Part shown: positions 9,425 to 17,894 of the stretch, piece by piece
Position numbering within the stretch: the stretch's first letter is position 1
Layout of the letters: each line of letters opens with the position of its first letter
NCBI GenBank assembly: GCA_014169315.1
Contig: AP022133.1
Span: forward strand, 2,728,001 to 2,792,000
Source: Enterobacter cloacae
Lineage (GTDB): Bacteria; Pseudomonadota; Gammaproteobacteria; Enterobacterales; Enterobacteriaceae
Length of the DNA stretch: 64,000 nt
Direction: 5' to 3'
Program-made: the position numbers and the translations under genes
The notes under the pieces: model-generated
Told to the model about the DNA's origin: nothing
The model's database searches: none
The model's input: only the letters and a program-made list of their open reading frames with translations

Positions 9425-10063
9425 TTCTTCGTCTGCTGCTTTTATTACTGCGGCCTCTTTTGCCGCCAGCACACGCTCAACGGTATCCACTACCGCCTGG
9501 GTTTGCGGATCAATTTCGATATTCACACGATGACCCAGTTTTTTCGCCCCCAGCGTGGTGCGCTGGAGAGTTTCAGGAATTAAATGCACGCAAAAACGCG
9601 TTGGCGTCACTTCCCCTACCGTCAGGCTAATACCATCAATACCAATAAATCCTTTATACAGGACGTATTTCATTAATGTCGGGTCCTGCATTTTAAACCA
9701 GATTTGACGGTTATTTTCCGACGTCACGATTTTCGCCACTTCTGCGGTTGTCATGATATGGCCCGACATCAGATGACCGCCAATCTCATCGCTGAACTTC
9801 GCCGCCCGCTCGACGTTTACGGTATCCCCCACCGCCAGCTCACCCAGATTGGTAATGCGCAGTGTTTCTTTCATTAAATCAAAGCTAATCTGGTTACCGT
9901 TTATTTCGGTCACCGTCAGGCAACAGCCGTTATGTGCAATCGAGGCTCCGGTTTCAATGCCCTCGAGCATATATTCCGGCAACTCCACCACGTGAGTGCG
10001 GAAATTGGGTTTTTCATCAATAGACACCACTTTGGCGGTGCCCTGCACAATACCAGTAAACAT
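9422..10063 (-). CDS. ribE: Riboflavin synthase alpha chain
   Basis: A 213-residue riboflavin synthase (called ribC or ribE in E. coli) that dismutates two 6,7-dimethyl-8-ribityllumazines to riboflavin. The two tandem lumazine-binding repeats are visible: residues 1-97, starting MFTGIVQG, and 98-195, starting [19 protein letters not shown] and [10 protein letters not shown] are the matching substrate-binding strands. A charged Glu/Ala tail closes the protein, as in E. coli. It diverges from mdtK. Confidence 0.96.
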   Translation of the reverse strand: MFTGIVQGTAKVVSIDEKPNFRTHVVELPEYMLEGIETGASIAHNGCCLTVTEINGNQISFDLMKETLRITNLGELAVGDTVNVERAAKFSDEIGGHLMSGHIMTTAEVAKIVTSENNRQIWFKMQDPTLMKYVLYKGFIGIDGISLTVGEVTPTRFCVHLIPETLQRTTLGAKKLGHRVNIEIDPQTQAVVDTVERVLAAKEAAVIKAADEE

Positions 10064-10195
10064 GCTTACAACTCCTGTTTTTTCCGGACGGTGGTGACAC
10101 CGTTTAATCCCACCACAATAACAGTTGGAAAAACAGGTTGCCAGCAGAGCGCATTTTCTGGCGATTTTTTCACTAGATAATTAGTTAAACCCAGC

Positions 10196-10201
10196 TACAA
10201 T
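10196..10201 (+). promoter_or_regulatory. Candidate -10 for mdtK leader
   Basis: TACAAT in the ribE-mdtK spacer would start a transcript near 10208, just before the leader hairpin. No convincing -35 is visible. Confidence 0.4.
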
Positions 10202-10229
10202 AGCGGGTACTCCCCTGCATTTTCTTCTT

Positions 10230-10254
10230 GCTGCCAGTTACGGCGGCTTTTTTA
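10230..10254 (+). terminator. Terminator-like hairpin in mdtK leader
   Basis: GCTGCC-AGTTAC-GGCGGC followed by TTTTTTAG lies 35 bp before the mdtK start on the same strand. The gene upstream (ribE) runs the other way, so this can only act on a transcript leading into mdtK, or end a very short RNA. A conditional terminator (attenuator) is possible. Confidence 0.55.
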
Positions 10255-10288
10255 GTCTCTCAAATAACAACAATATAAAGGTGTTCAC

Positions 10289-11662
10289 GTGCAGAAGTAC
10301 ACGAACGAAGCGCGCCAGTTATTGGCACTGGCTATACCAGTGATCATCGCGCAAGTGGCCCAGACCGCAATGGGATTTGTGGATACGGTGATGGCGGGTG
10401 GCTACAGTGCCACCGACATGGCTGCCGTTGCGATAGGTACCTCCATCTGGCTCCCGGCTATTCTATTCGGCCACGGCCTGCTGCTGGCGCTCACGCCAGT
10501 CATCGCTCAGCTAAATGGCTCCGGACGACGCGATCGCGTTGCCCATCAGGTTCACCAGGGATTCTGGCTGGCCGGGTGTGTCTCGGTACTCATCATGGTG
10601 GTGCTCTGGAACGCCGGCCATATCATCCGCGCCATGCATAATATTGACCCGGCTCTCGCCGATAAAGCCGTCGGCTATCTGCGTGCCCTGCTCTGGGGCG
10701 CACCGGGCTACCTGTTCTTCCAGGTGGCACGTAACCAGTGTGAAGGTCTGGCTAAAACCAAACCGGGTATGGTGATGGGCTTTATCGGCCTGCTGGTGAA
10801 CATTCCGGTGAACTATGTCTTTATTTACGGTCACTTCGGTATGCCGGAACTTGGCGGCGTAGGCTGTGGCGTGGCGACAGCGGCAGTGTATTGGGTGATG
10901 TTCTTCAGCATGCTCACCTTCATTAAACATGCCCGTTCCATGCGTGATATTCGTAATGAACACCGATTCAGCACACCGGACTGGAGCATCCTGACGCGTC
11001 TGGTACAGTTGGGGCTTCCTATTGCGCTGGCGCTGTTTTTTGAGGTGACACTGTTCGCCGTTGTTGCTCTGCTGGTCTCCCCGCTGGGCATTGTGAACGT
11101 TGCAGGACACCAGATTGCGCTGAACTTCAGCTCCCTGATGTTCGTCCTGCCGATGTCACTGGCAGCTGCCGTGACCATCCGCGTGGGCTTCCGTCTGGGA
11201 CAGGGTTCAACTCTTGATGCACAAACCGCCGCACGTACCGGGCTGGCCGTGGGGGTCTGTATGGCAGCCTGTACGGCACTCTTTACCATCACGCTGCGTG
11301 AGCAAATTGCCCTGCTCTACAATGACAACCCGGAGGTTGTGGCGCTCGCATCACACCTGATGCTGCTGGCTGCCGTGTATCAGCTTTCCGATTCTATTCA
11401 GGTGATCGGCAGCGGCGTGCTGCGCGGGTATAAAGATACGCGTTCCATTTTCTTTATCACCTTCATTGCTTACTGGGTGCTGGGCCTGCCGTGTGGTTAC
11501 ATCCTGGCGCTCACCGACCTGGTGGTTGATCGCATGGGGCCAGCCGGTTTCTGGATGGGCTTTATCATCGGTCTGACCTCCGCCGCCATCATGATGATGA
11601 TGCGTATGCGCTTCCTGCAACGCCAGCCATCGACGGTGATTTTGCAACGCGCCGCGCGTTAA
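10289..11662 (+). CDS. mdtK: MATE multidrug efflux pump MdtK (NorM)
   Basis: A 457-residue Na+ or H+-driven multidrug exporter of the MATE family with 12 membrane helices in two pseudo-symmetric halves. The two halves carry [19 protein letters not shown] and the matching [20 protein letters not shown]. The start is GTG, supported by AAAGGTG upstream and by the E. coli protein starting at the same residue (MQKY). It exports cationic drugs and some dipeptides in E. coli. A hairpin with a T-tract in its leader may control expression. Confidence 0.96.
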   Translation: MQKYTNEARQLLALAIPVIIAQVAQTAMGFVDTVMAGGYSATDMAAVAIGTSIWLPAILFGHGLLLALTPVIAQLNGSGRRDRVAHQVHQGFWLAGCVSVLIMVVLWNAGHIIRAMHNIDPALADKAVGYLRALLWGAPGYLFFQVARNQCEGLAKTKPGMVMGFIGLLVNIPVNYVFIYGHFGMPELGGVGCGVATAAVYWVMFFSMLTFIKHARSMRDIRNEHRFSTPDWSILTRLVQLGLPIALALFFEVTLFAVVALLVSPLGIVNVAGHQIALNFSSLMFVLPMSLAAAVTIRVGFRLGQGSTLDAQTAARTGLAVGVCMAACTALFTITLREQIALLYNDNPEVVALASHLMLLAAVYQLSDSIQVIGSGVLRGYKDTRSIFFITFIAYWVLGLPCGYILALTDLVVDRMGPAGFWMGFIIGLTSAAIMMMMRMRFLQRQPSTVILQRAAR

Positions 11663-11668
11663 ATGGGC

Positions 11669-11698
11669 AGTAGCCGCCTGCTGGCGGCTACTTTCTCT
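11669..11698 (+). terminator. mdtK terminator
   Basis: AGTAGCCGCC-TGCT-GGCGGCTACT followed by TTCTCTTC, immediately after the mdtK stop. Confidence 0.8.
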
Positions 11699-11815
11699 TC
11701 ACTTTGCGCGGTAATGAAGCAATCACGTGAAATCAGAGAGAAAAATGCATTTTCCCTCTTGCCTCATTGAGGCTGTGCCGCTAATATTCGTCCCCGTTGT
11801 CACCGACAACACGTT

Positions 11816-11892
11816 GCGTTCATAGCTCAGTTGGTTAGAGCACCACCTTGACATGGTGGGGGTCGTTGGTTCGAGTCCAATTGAACGCACCA
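11816..11892 (+). tRNA. valV: tRNA-Val (GAC)
   Basis: A 77-nt cloverleaf with acceptor stem GCGTTCA/TGAACGC, D-arm AGCTCAGTTGGTTAGAGC, anticodon GAC at 11850-11852, T-arm TTCGAGTC and an encoded CCA. It is identical in layout to E. coli valV, followed by valW after a 4-nt spacer. Confidence 0.97.
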
Positions 11893-11896
11893 TTCT

Positions 11897-11973
11897 GCGT
11901 CCGTAGCTCAGTTGGTTAGAGCACCACCTTGACATGGTGGGGGTCGGTGGTTCGAGTCCACTCGGACGCACCA
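11897..11973 (+). tRNA. valW: tRNA-Val (GAC), second copy
   Basis: A 77-nt cloverleaf with acceptor stem GCGTCCG/CGGACGC, the same anticodon GAC and an encoded CCA. It differs from the first copy mainly by compensatory changes in the acceptor and T stems. The two are almost certainly cotranscribed. Confidence 0.97.
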
Positions 11974-12111
11974 TTTCAGTTTTCCTGATTTGGTGCATTC
12001 CCCCTTAAAAAATCCCGCATATTACGCCTTGTTTCATCCCACTCTGTAATAGCTCTCTGCAGACTCAAAACGTTTTACACCGCATGCATACCCGTCGTGT
12101 AAAAACAGCCC

Positions 12112-12152
12112 AAAGCACCCTTATCCGCTGGGATACGATTTTCAGGTGCTTT
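12112..12152. terminator. Possible terminator for the carbonic anhydrase gene
   Basis: AAAGCACC and GGTGCTTT form a stem around a 25-nt loop, 25 bp past the carbonic anhydrase stop. On the minus strand it is followed by GGGCTGTTTTT. The loop is long, so confidence is moderate. Nearby, TTTTACAC/GTGTAAAA (12073-12104) is another perfect 8-bp inverted repeat. Confidence 0.45.
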
Positions 12153-12176
12153 CGGAATACAAAAAAGCGTCAGTCG

Positions 12177-12812
12177 TTACTCGAAGAAGACGTCCGGGTT
12201 TTCAGACAGCGAGATGAACGTTTTCGTCTCTTTATCCAGCGCACGAATGTCGCCGCTTTCAATGTCATATACCCAGCCGTGCAGGCGGATAGCATTGTTG
12301 CGTAGCCCCACCGCAACCGATGGGTGCGTTTTAATGTTGCTCAACTGCGCAAACACGTTTTCCTGCACCATCGCGTTCACTTTATCGGTAGGGTTATCCC
12401 AGGTTTTATTCTCAATAACCGCTTTTGCCGCATCAGCGTAGCGCAGCCAGTGGGAAACCGCAGGCATCGGCTCCAGGTTCGCGTTGTCGGCAATCGCCTT
12501 CATCGCACCACAGTTAGAGTGGCCGCAGATCACGATATCCGTTACGCCTAACGCCACCACGGCATATTCGATGGTGGCAGAGACACCGCCTGGCTCAGGC
12601 CCGAAAGGTGGCACAATGTTGCCAGCATTACGAATGACAAAGAGCTGTCCCGGTTCTTGCTGGGTGACCAGTTCCGGAACCAGGCGACTGTCGGAGCAGG
12701 AGATGAACAGCGCTTTGGGATTCTGGCTGGACGCTAAACTGCGGAAGAGCTCTTTACGTTGCGGAAAAACCTCTTTTTGAAAGTTGAGGAAACCTTCAAT
12801 GATATGTTGCAT
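12177..12812 (-). CDS. Beta-carbonic anhydrase, CynT-like
   Basis: A 211-residue beta-class carbonic anhydrase interconverting CO2 and bicarbonate. Zinc ligands are C39, H98 and C101 (ISCSDSR and ICGHSNCGA), with the D41/R43 dyad. The sequence is closer to E. coli CynT than to Can, but there is no cynS or cynX here. I took the ATG at 12812 because it starts the family's first helix ([12 protein letters not shown]); a GTG further upstream adds 16 non-conserved residues. The region is absent from this place in E. coli K-12, where ydhR follows the tRNAs. Confidence 0.9.
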   Translation of the reverse strand: MQHIIEGFLNFQKEVFPQRKELFRSLASSQNPKALFISCSDSRLVPELVTQQEPGQLFVIRNAGNIVPPFGPEPGGVSATIEYAVVALGVTDIVICGHSNCGAMKAIADNANLEPMPAVSHWLRYADAAKAVIENKTWDNPTDKVNAMVQENVFAQLSNIKTHPSVAVGLRNNAIRLHGWVYDIESGDIRALDKETKTFISLSENPDVFFE

Positions 12813-12885
12813 AGCAATATCTCTTTTATCTGTTTTGAGTTTAGGCACGATCTGGATCACACTCTGAAAGTTTACCCACCGCGCT

Positions 12886-13668
12886 TTACTTCAGACAAGC
12901 AATATATTTCTGGCCCGACCGCTGCACAATCTCACTGGCCTTCGCCAGGATGTTCTGACCTTCGAATGCGCCATAGAGCCGTTCAAACATCTTGCCCTGC
13001 AAATGGTGCATCACCCGTTCGACCGTGCCCGCCGACAGCGGGAGCATATTAGGGTAGCTCCACATAAACGAGACAGCATTTTTCCCCGGCGTCACCTGCA
13101 AAATATCACCTGCCAGTAAAACCCCCTCTCCGTCATGCCAGTGCAGCACCGTGCCGCCCGCAAAGTGACCGCCAGTCCGCAGCAGCGTCACCGACGGCAT
13201 GATGTCCAGCGCGTCTCCCTCCCAGAAGTGGATCGCGGTGCTGCTACGCATCACCCATTCTCTGTCGCTGGCATGTAAATAGACAGGAGCATCGAAGGCC
13301 GCGGCCCAGTCCTGCATCGTGGTGTAATAATGGGGGTGCGAAATCGCGATCGCGCTGATACCGCCCAGCGCCGCGATCAACGTTTTGGTTGCCGGGTCGA
13401 GGTTCGCGATGCAATCCCACAGAATATTGCCTTGCGGAGTGAGTAACAGAATTGCGCGCTGGTTAATGGCAAAGGACGGTACCGTTCTGATGCTGAACAG
13501 CCGTGGTTCGAGCTGCTGCCATGTGTTGGTATGGGTGGCTGTCAACGCAGCCACATCAATCCATTCCTGACCAGTCACCGGAACATACTGGCGTTCATCC
13601 TCGCAAATCGGGCATCTGTCTGGCGTTATCCCATAAGAAGTACCGCAGGCTTTACAGAGTGTAATCAT
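12886..13668 (-). CDS. Metallo-beta-lactamase-fold protein with zinc ribbon
   Basis: A 260-residue protein. The N-terminus has two CxxC pairs (C5/C8 and C19/C22) that look like a rubredoxin-type zinc ribbon. From about 50 on it has the MBL fold, with strand motifs LLAGDILQV (D188) and [12 protein letters not shown] (H168). The usual HxHxDH metal motif is replaced by HPHYYT (111-116), so the second metal site lacks its Asp and His. Related proteins are annotated only as MBL-fold hydrolases. Substrate is unknown. It lies upstream of, and in the same direction as, the carbonic anhydrase gene, 73 bp apart. Confidence 0.75.
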   Translation of the reverse strand: MITLCKACGTSYGITPDRCPICEDERQYVPVTGQEWIDVAALTATHTNTWQQLEPRLFSIRTVPSFAINQRAILLLTPQGNILWDCIANLDPATKTLIAALGGISAIAISHPHYYTTMQDWAAAFDAPVYLHASDREWVMRSSTAIHFWEGDALDIMPSVTLLRTGGHFAGGTVLHWHDGEGVLLAGDILQVTPGKNAVSFMWSYPNMLPLSAGTVERVMHHLQGKMFERLYGAFEGQNILAKASEIVQRSGQKYIACLK

Positions 13669-13793
13669 GCGCTTTCCTCAGCAATTAAGCTCTGAGTATG
13701 GCAGGGATTATCCTTATGTGCTGCGCGCTACATTGCCGGCGTTTTTTGCCCTATACTGTGCCAGTATCAAAAACCGAACAAAGCAGGTGCAAC

Positions 13794-13934
13794 ATGGAAA
13801 TTGATCTCGATAACTTAGTCTTTAATGGACTGGATGAAGCAGAAGAGCGCAACGCGGAACGTCTGGACGACGCAGACAAAAAAGCCCAGGCGATTGTTGC
13901 TGACGATGACTGCGGCGATGCCTGCAAAATCTGA
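13794..13934 (+). CDS. Small acidic protein, 46 aa, unknown
   Basis: A 46-codon gene encoding a very acidic helix-rich peptide (MEIDLDNLVFNGLDEAEERN at the start) ending in a cysteine pair, DDDCGDACKI. AAGCAGGTG serves as a weak SD before the ATG. TATACT at 13752-13757 could be its -10. A clean intrinsic terminator follows 6 bp after the stop, which supports a real monocistronic gene. I do not recognise a named family. The DDDCGDAC tail could bind metal, but that is speculation. Confidence 0.7.
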   Translation: MEIDLDNLVFNGLDEAEERNAERLDDADKKAQAIVADDDCGDACKI

Positions 13935-14112
13935 TCGCGAAGCACCGGACACCCCGGTGCTTTTTTATTGGTGTGACTTTTTCAGCCCATCCCTTTGCGC
14001 GTGATGTCTCCTTCCCGGCAGTAAACCGACGCTCGCTTTCCCCAGCGGTTTCGCACAGCTCATTCCAGTACATTTCGCGCGTGCGGCGCAGTTCAGCGTG
14101 GCGTTTTATCAT
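13822..14112 (-). pseudogene. Small ORF running into the antisense of the 46-aa gene
   Basis: The frame starts MIKRHAELRRTREMYWNELC with a GGAG SD 7 nt upstream. It overlaps the end of the 55-aa ORF above it (ATG inside the last codons), a translationally coupled arrangement. After about 46 plausible residues it runs through the terminator and the whole antisense of the acidic 46-aa gene. The reading is therefore probably a truncated or read-through remnant whose original stop was lost. No family recognised. Confidence 0.35.
13940..13966 (+). terminator. Terminator of the 46-aa gene
   Basis: AAGCACCGG and CCGGTGCTT form a strong stem followed by TTTTTTA. Confidence 0.88.
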
Positions 14113-14260
14113 GGAACCACTCCGGGTCGATGTTGGCAACGTCCACGCCATACAGGCTGGCGACAGGCAGTATTGACTCAAGAACACGTTGCGCGCTGTT
14201 CTCCGCATTCGCAGGTCGGGTCGCCAAAAACCGCCGTAACGTGCTTATCCACTTTTTCAT
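14093..14260 (-). CDS. Hypothetical 55-aa protein
   Basis: A 55-codon frame starting MKKWISTLRRFLATRPANAE and ending FHDKTPR. An AAAGGGGTAAAG SD lies just before the ATG, and codon use looks like real coding sequence (many G/C third positions). It overlaps the next small ORF by 20 nt. I do not recognise a family. It may be a small gene or the remainder of a larger one. Confidence 0.4.
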   Translation of the reverse strand: MKKWISTLRRFLATRPANAENSAQRVLESILPVASLYGVDVANIDPEWFHDKTPR

Positions 14261-14289
14261 CGTCTTTACCCCTTTCGCTCAACATGCCC

Positions 14290-14415
14290 TCAGTTAAGCA
14301 CCCAAATTCTGTGCAGGGGAAATACCAATATCCACTGTTGATGTGCAGGATCCGCAAATAGCCCCATTTCTTCACCTGTCAGTAACACCTTGTTCACTAA
14401 TGCTTTTTCACTCAT
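14290..14415 (-). CDS. Hypothetical 41-aa ORF
   Basis: A 41-codon frame (MSEKALVNKVLLTGEEMGLF at the start) divergent from the ABC importer. There is no clear SD. It may be a real leader-like gene of the two small ORFs downstream on the same strand or a remnant; codon use is plausible but the evidence is thin. Confidence 0.25.
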   Translation of the reverse strand: MSEKALVNKVLLTGEEMGLFADPAHQQWILVFPLHRIWVLN

Positions 14416-14502
14416 AGCAAAGAACAATTTCTTATTTGGCGAGAACGTTCGCTTATGGGAGCGTAACCGGACAAAACAACAATGAGGGGCAGACGTATTA
14501 CT

Positions 14503-15333
14503 ATGGCAGAAAATAAAAAAGGATATCAAAAACAGGCCATTGCGCTGGGTTTACTGGTGGCGGGCGGCATGCTTTCTCTGCAGGCACAGGCAGATCAACT
14601 GGCGGATATCAAGGCCGCAGGGGTGGTAAAAGTCGCCACGTTTGACGCCAACCCACCGTTTGGTGCAATCGATGCCCAAACCCATAACATCGTAGGTTAT
14701 GACGTCGATTTTGCCCACGCACTGGCAAAAGCGCTGGGCGTGAAGCTTGAGCTGGTTGCCACCAACCCGGCCAACCGTATTCCTCTGCTGCAGTCCGGCA
14801 AAGCGGATTTGATTGTGGCAGATATCACCATCACCCCGGAACGTGCGCAGGTCGTTGATTTCTCAACCCCCTATTTCGTCACCGGACAACAGTTCCTGGT
14901 TCCGGCCAAATCGGCCAATAAGCTGGACGACTATAGCCGGGCGCGTATTGGCGCGGTAAAAGGAACAACGGGTGAACAGGCTCTGCATCAGCGCTTCCCG
15001 CAGTCCCGCGTGCTCTCTTATGACGATATTCCGCTGGCGCTGACGGCGTTGCGTAACGGTAATGTGCAGGCGATCACTCAGGACAGTACCATCCTGGCAG
15101 GTCTGCTGGCGCAGGCTCCGGATAAAGCCAACTTCAAAATTCTGCCCGACCTGCTCAGCAAAGAAGAGATTGGCGTCGGCGTGAAAAAAGGCGAAACGGC
15201 ACTGCTGAAGGTCGTCAATGATGAACTGGTGAATCTGGAGAAAAGTGGCCAGGCCGCCAGAATTTATGATGTCTGGTTTGGCCCACAAACCCAATCCCCA
15301 CAGCCTCGCGCCTTTAAAATAGAAGCCCAGTAA
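14503..15333 (+). CDS. Amino acid ABC transporter, periplasmic binding protein
   Basis: A 276-residue substrate-binding protein of the polar amino acid (PAAT, SBP_bac_3) family. A Sec signal peptide covers about residues 1-31 (ALGLLVAGGMLSLQAQA). The mature part carries the family's VVKVATFDANPPFGAID start, VADITITPERAQVVDFS and GVGVKKG. I chose the ATG at 14503 because GAGGGG lies upstream; a second ATG 21 bp earlier is possible. It is the first of four genes for a complete importer. The ligand is a polar amino acid, but which one cannot be read from sequence. Confidence 0.88.
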   Translation: MAENKKGYQKQAIALGLLVAGGMLSLQAQADQLADIKAAGVVKVATFDANPPFGAIDAQTHNIVGYDVDFAHALAKALGVKLELVATNPANRIPLLQSGKADLIVADITITPERAQVVDFSTPYFVTGQQFLVPAKSANKLDDYSRARIGAVKGTTGEQALHQRFPQSRVLSYDDIPLALTALRNGNVQAITQDSTILAGLLAQAPDKANFKILPDLLSKEEIGVGVKKGETALLKVVNDELVNLEKSGQAARIYDVWFGPQTQSPQPRAFKIEAQ

Positions 15334-15334
15334 T

Positions 15335-16150
15335 ATGCTCTCAGGTTTATTTTCACGCTCCGCGGCTCGTGCCGCGGATTTTTCACATCTGGAACATGCC
15401 AGCGTCGAGTTTCGTGACATCGTCAAACGCTACGGGGACCATCACGTTTTAAAAGGCATTAACCTCAGCATTATGCCTGGCGAAGTGGTTGCTATCCTCG
15501 GCCCTTCGGGTTCCGGTAAATCGACCCTAATCCGGCTTATCAACCAGCTTGAAACCCTGAACGGCGGCGAAATCCTGATCGACAACACCCCTACCGGGCA
15601 GCTGTCCGGTGCGGCACTGCGCCAGCTACGCAGCCGCGTTGGGTTTGTGTTCCAGCAATTTAATCTCTACGCCCATCTCACCGCCAGCCAGAATATCACC
15701 CTGGCTCTGGAACATGTTCACGGCTGGAAGCCGCAGCCCGCACAGGAACGGGCGCTGGCATTGCTGGAAAACGTGGGGATGCTGGAAAAAGCCCACCATT
15801 TTCCCGCCGAGCTTTCTGGCGGCCAGCAACAGCGCGTGGCAATTGCCCGCGCCCTGGCCTCTTCCCCGCAAATCATCCTGTTCGATGAACCTACCTCCGC
15901 GCTCGATCCGGAAATGATCGGCGAAGTCTTGTTCGTGATGAAAGCCCTTGCCCACAGCGGGATCACCATGATTGTGGTGACACATGAGATGCAATTTGCC
16001 CGGGAAATTGCCGACCGGATTGTCTTTATCGACGGCGGACAGATTCTGGAAACCGCACCGCCGGAGCAATTTTTCAGTCAGCCGTCGCATCCGCGTGCGC
16101 AGCGTTTCCTGCAAAAAGTGCTGAACCCGCTGCATCAGGAGCATCTGTAA
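15335..16150 (+). CDS. Amino acid ABC transporter, ATPase
   Basis: A 271-residue ATP-binding subunit of the GlnQ/HisP type. Walker A is GPSGSGKST, the signature is LSGGQQQRV, Walker B is [14 protein letters not shown], and the switch His is in VVTHEMQFA. The N-terminal 30 residues are an extension not typical of the family. It begins one base after the binding-protein stop and overlaps the first permease gene in a TAATG junction, which indicates one operon. Confidence 0.92.
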   Translation: MLSGLFSRSAARAADFSHLEHASVEFRDIVKRYGDHHVLKGINLSIMPGEVVAILGPSGSGKSTLIRLINQLETLNGGEILIDNTPTGQLSGAALRQLRSRVGFVFQQFNLYAHLTASQNITLALEHVHGWKPQPAQERALALLENVGMLEKAHHFPAELSGGQQQRVAIARALASSPQIILFDEPTSALDPEMIGEVLFVMKALAHSGITMIVVTHEMQFAREIADRIVFIDGGQILETAPPEQFFSQPSHPRAQRFLQKVLNPLHQEHL

Positions 16151-16926
16151 TGCCCGCGCTCGACTGGCAGGGCGTGCTGACCGGACAGCCCCTGCAATGG
16201 ATTTTATCCGGTTTTTTGACCACGCTGTGGGTCACGCTCGCCGGGGCGATTCTGGCAAGCCTTCTCGCCCTGCTTTTTCTGCTCCTGCGCCTCTCCGGTG
16301 GACGGTTTGGCAATGGGGTCGTCAGTAGCTGGGTCTCACTGTTTCGCAATACCCCCTTACTGGTGCAACTGCTGTTCTGGTATTTCGCGGCCTGGAACGG
16401 GCTTCCCCTCGCATTTCGCGATCTGGTGAACGCAGATCACAGCTGGTCGATCCTGCCGGGTGGTGTCTGGTGGTTCACGCCCGAGTTTTTATGTTCCGCC
16501 TGGGGATTGGGGGTGTTCACCTCCGCCTTTTTAATTGAAGAGGTGGAGTCCGGGCTACGTTCCGTCCCGGCCGGGCAACGGGAGGCGGCGCTGGCACAGG
16601 GGTTCTCTGCGTGGCGGCTGTTTCGCTATATCCTTCTGCCGCAAAGCCTGGCTAATGCCTGGCAGCCTGTTGTCGGGCAATATCTCAACCTGATGAAACT
16701 CTCCTCACTCGCCAGCGGAATTGGCTTTGCAGAGCTGACCTACCAGGTGCGGCAGATTGAAAGCTACAACGCTCATGCGCTGGAGGCGTTTACCGTGGGA
16801 ACCGTACTGTACTTGCTCACTGGCGTGGCGATGGGCATGGCGCTGGTGCGCATTGGCCCCTCTGTGAAACGGAAACACCACGCGACTGTCGCAACAGGAA
16901 GTGAAAAACATGATTGCCGGACTTAA
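16150..16926 (+). CDS. Amino acid ABC transporter, permease 1
   Basis: A 258-residue inner-membrane permease of the HisMQ type with about five helices and the EAA loop motif (PAGQREAALAQGFSAWRLF). Its ATG shares a base with the ATPase stop (TAATG). The C-terminus is a basic, non-membrane tail overlapping the start of the second permease. The long periplasmic insert after the second helix (WNGLPLAFRDL onward) is as found in two-permease PAAT systems. Confidence 0.9.
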   Translation: MPALDWQGVLTGQPLQWILSGFLTTLWVTLAGAILASLLALLFLLLRLSGGRFGNGVVSSWVSLFRNTPLLVQLLFWYFAAWNGLPLAFRDLVNADHSWSILPGGVWWFTPEFLCSAWGLGVFTSAFLIEEVESGLRSVPAGQREAALAQGFSAWRLFRYILLPQSLANAWQPVVGQYLNLMKLSSLASGIGFAELTYQVRQIESYNAHALEAFTVGTVLYLLTGVAMGMALVRIGPSVKRKHHATVATGSEKHDCRT

Positions 16927-17596
16927 TGTTATTACGGATAACCTGGATTATCTGCTGTGGGGACGTGCGGCAGCCGGTGAGCCTGGCGGGGTATTGCTCT
17001 CGTTACTGATGGCCGCTGGCGCGGCGGGACTGGCACTGCCTGGCGGTATTGCCCTCGCCTGCCTGGCCTGGCGCTGTCCGGGTCTCGTACGCAAAGCGCT
17101 CTTCCTGTGGGCGGAACTGATTCGCGGTATCCCGTTGATCTTCGTGATTTTCTGGATGTGGTATCTTCTTCCGCTCATCACGGGCGGCGATCTGCCGGGT
17201 GCCCTCACCGTAACGCTGGCGCTGGCCTGGTTTACGGCGGCAACGGTTATGCACTCGGTATTGGCCGGGCTGAGTGCATTACCCGGCGGACAGTATGAAG
17301 CCGCGTTGACTCAGGGATTTAGCACACAGCAAACCCTGTGGCGTGTACTACTGCCGCAGGTAATACGCAATATTCTGCCGTCTCTGGTGGGGATTTTTAT
17401 CAGCCTGCTGAAGGATACATCGCTGGCGTTTATTGTGAACGTCCCGGAACTGACCACGGTGGCGGGACAGGTGAACAACCGGGTGCAAATCTACCCGGCA
17501 GCTATTTTTATCTTTACAGGGGTGGTCTACTACCTGCTCTGCTGTTCCCTCGAACAGCTTGCAAAACGCTGGCGCATTAACCGGCCAGCGCTTTAA
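16910..17596 (+). CDS. Amino acid ABC transporter, permease 2
   Basis: A 228-residue HisMQ-type permease with the motif PGGQYEAALTQGFSTQQTL and five predicted helices. I chose the ATG at 16910, which has ACAGGAAG at good spacing inside the end of permease 1; a GTG 9 bp upstream overlaps that SD. Its last 20 bp overlap the 3' end of fumD on the other strand, so the importer was fitted tightly against the native gene. Confidence 0.88.
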   Translation: MIAGLNVITDNLDYLLWGRAAAGEPGGVLLSLLMAAGAAGLALPGGIALACLAWRCPGLVRKALFLWAELIRGIPLIFVIFWMWYLLPLITGGDLPGALTVTLALAWFTAATVMHSVLAGLSALPGGQYEAALTQGFSTQQTLWRVLLPQVIRNILPSLVGIFISLLKDTSLAFIVNVPELTTVAGQVNNRVQIYPAAIFIFTGVVYYLLCCSLEQLAKRWRINRPAL

Positions 17597-17786
17597 CCAC
17601 CGTTTCCATCGCTTCCGTTGTCAATTCGCTGCGTTTGACGCGCTGGTTCGCCAGCGCGGTACGCAGCACACCGGCAATCACAATATGCTTCGGCTCCTGC
17701 CCTAAATCACGCATTTCGAGAACGACCTTACCTACCACCCGGCACATTTCCTGGTACAGCGCTTCGTCTTTGGTCACATTGCCCAT
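17577..17786 (-). CDS. fumD: Fumarase D, small class
   Basis: A 69-residue protein matching E. coli FumD (YdhZ) in length and sequence, including VGKVVLEMRDLGQEPKHIVI and a C-terminal METVVKAL helix. E. coli FumD has been reported to have fumarase activity; it belongs to the DUF2767 family and is unrelated to classical fumarases. I chose the ATG at 17786, with GGAG 8 nt upstream. In E. coli it adjoins pykF; here about 7 kb of extra genes separates them. Confidence 0.9.
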   Translation of the reverse strand: MGNVTKDEALYQEMCRVVGKVVLEMRDLGQEPKHIVIAGVLRTALANQRVKRSELTTEAMETVVKALAG

Positions 17787-17894
17787 TGGCTTCACTCCAT
17801 TGCTTCAAAAACTCAGCTTAATTGATTCATCGCCCGGATACAAAAAAGAAGCCCGATGAATAAATCACCGGGCTTCATTCACAAAATCAAACAA

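Noticed and set aside
11723..11998. A minus-strand frame over the two tRNA-Val genes
   Set aside because: The peptide with repeated SxGLEPxTPTMSRWCSNQLSY is the familiar mis-translation of tRNA genes, not a protein.
14290..14415. Treating the 41-codon ORF as a regulator leader peptide
   Set aside because: No terminator/antiterminator structure or amino-acid run supports it; kept only as a low-confidence ORF.
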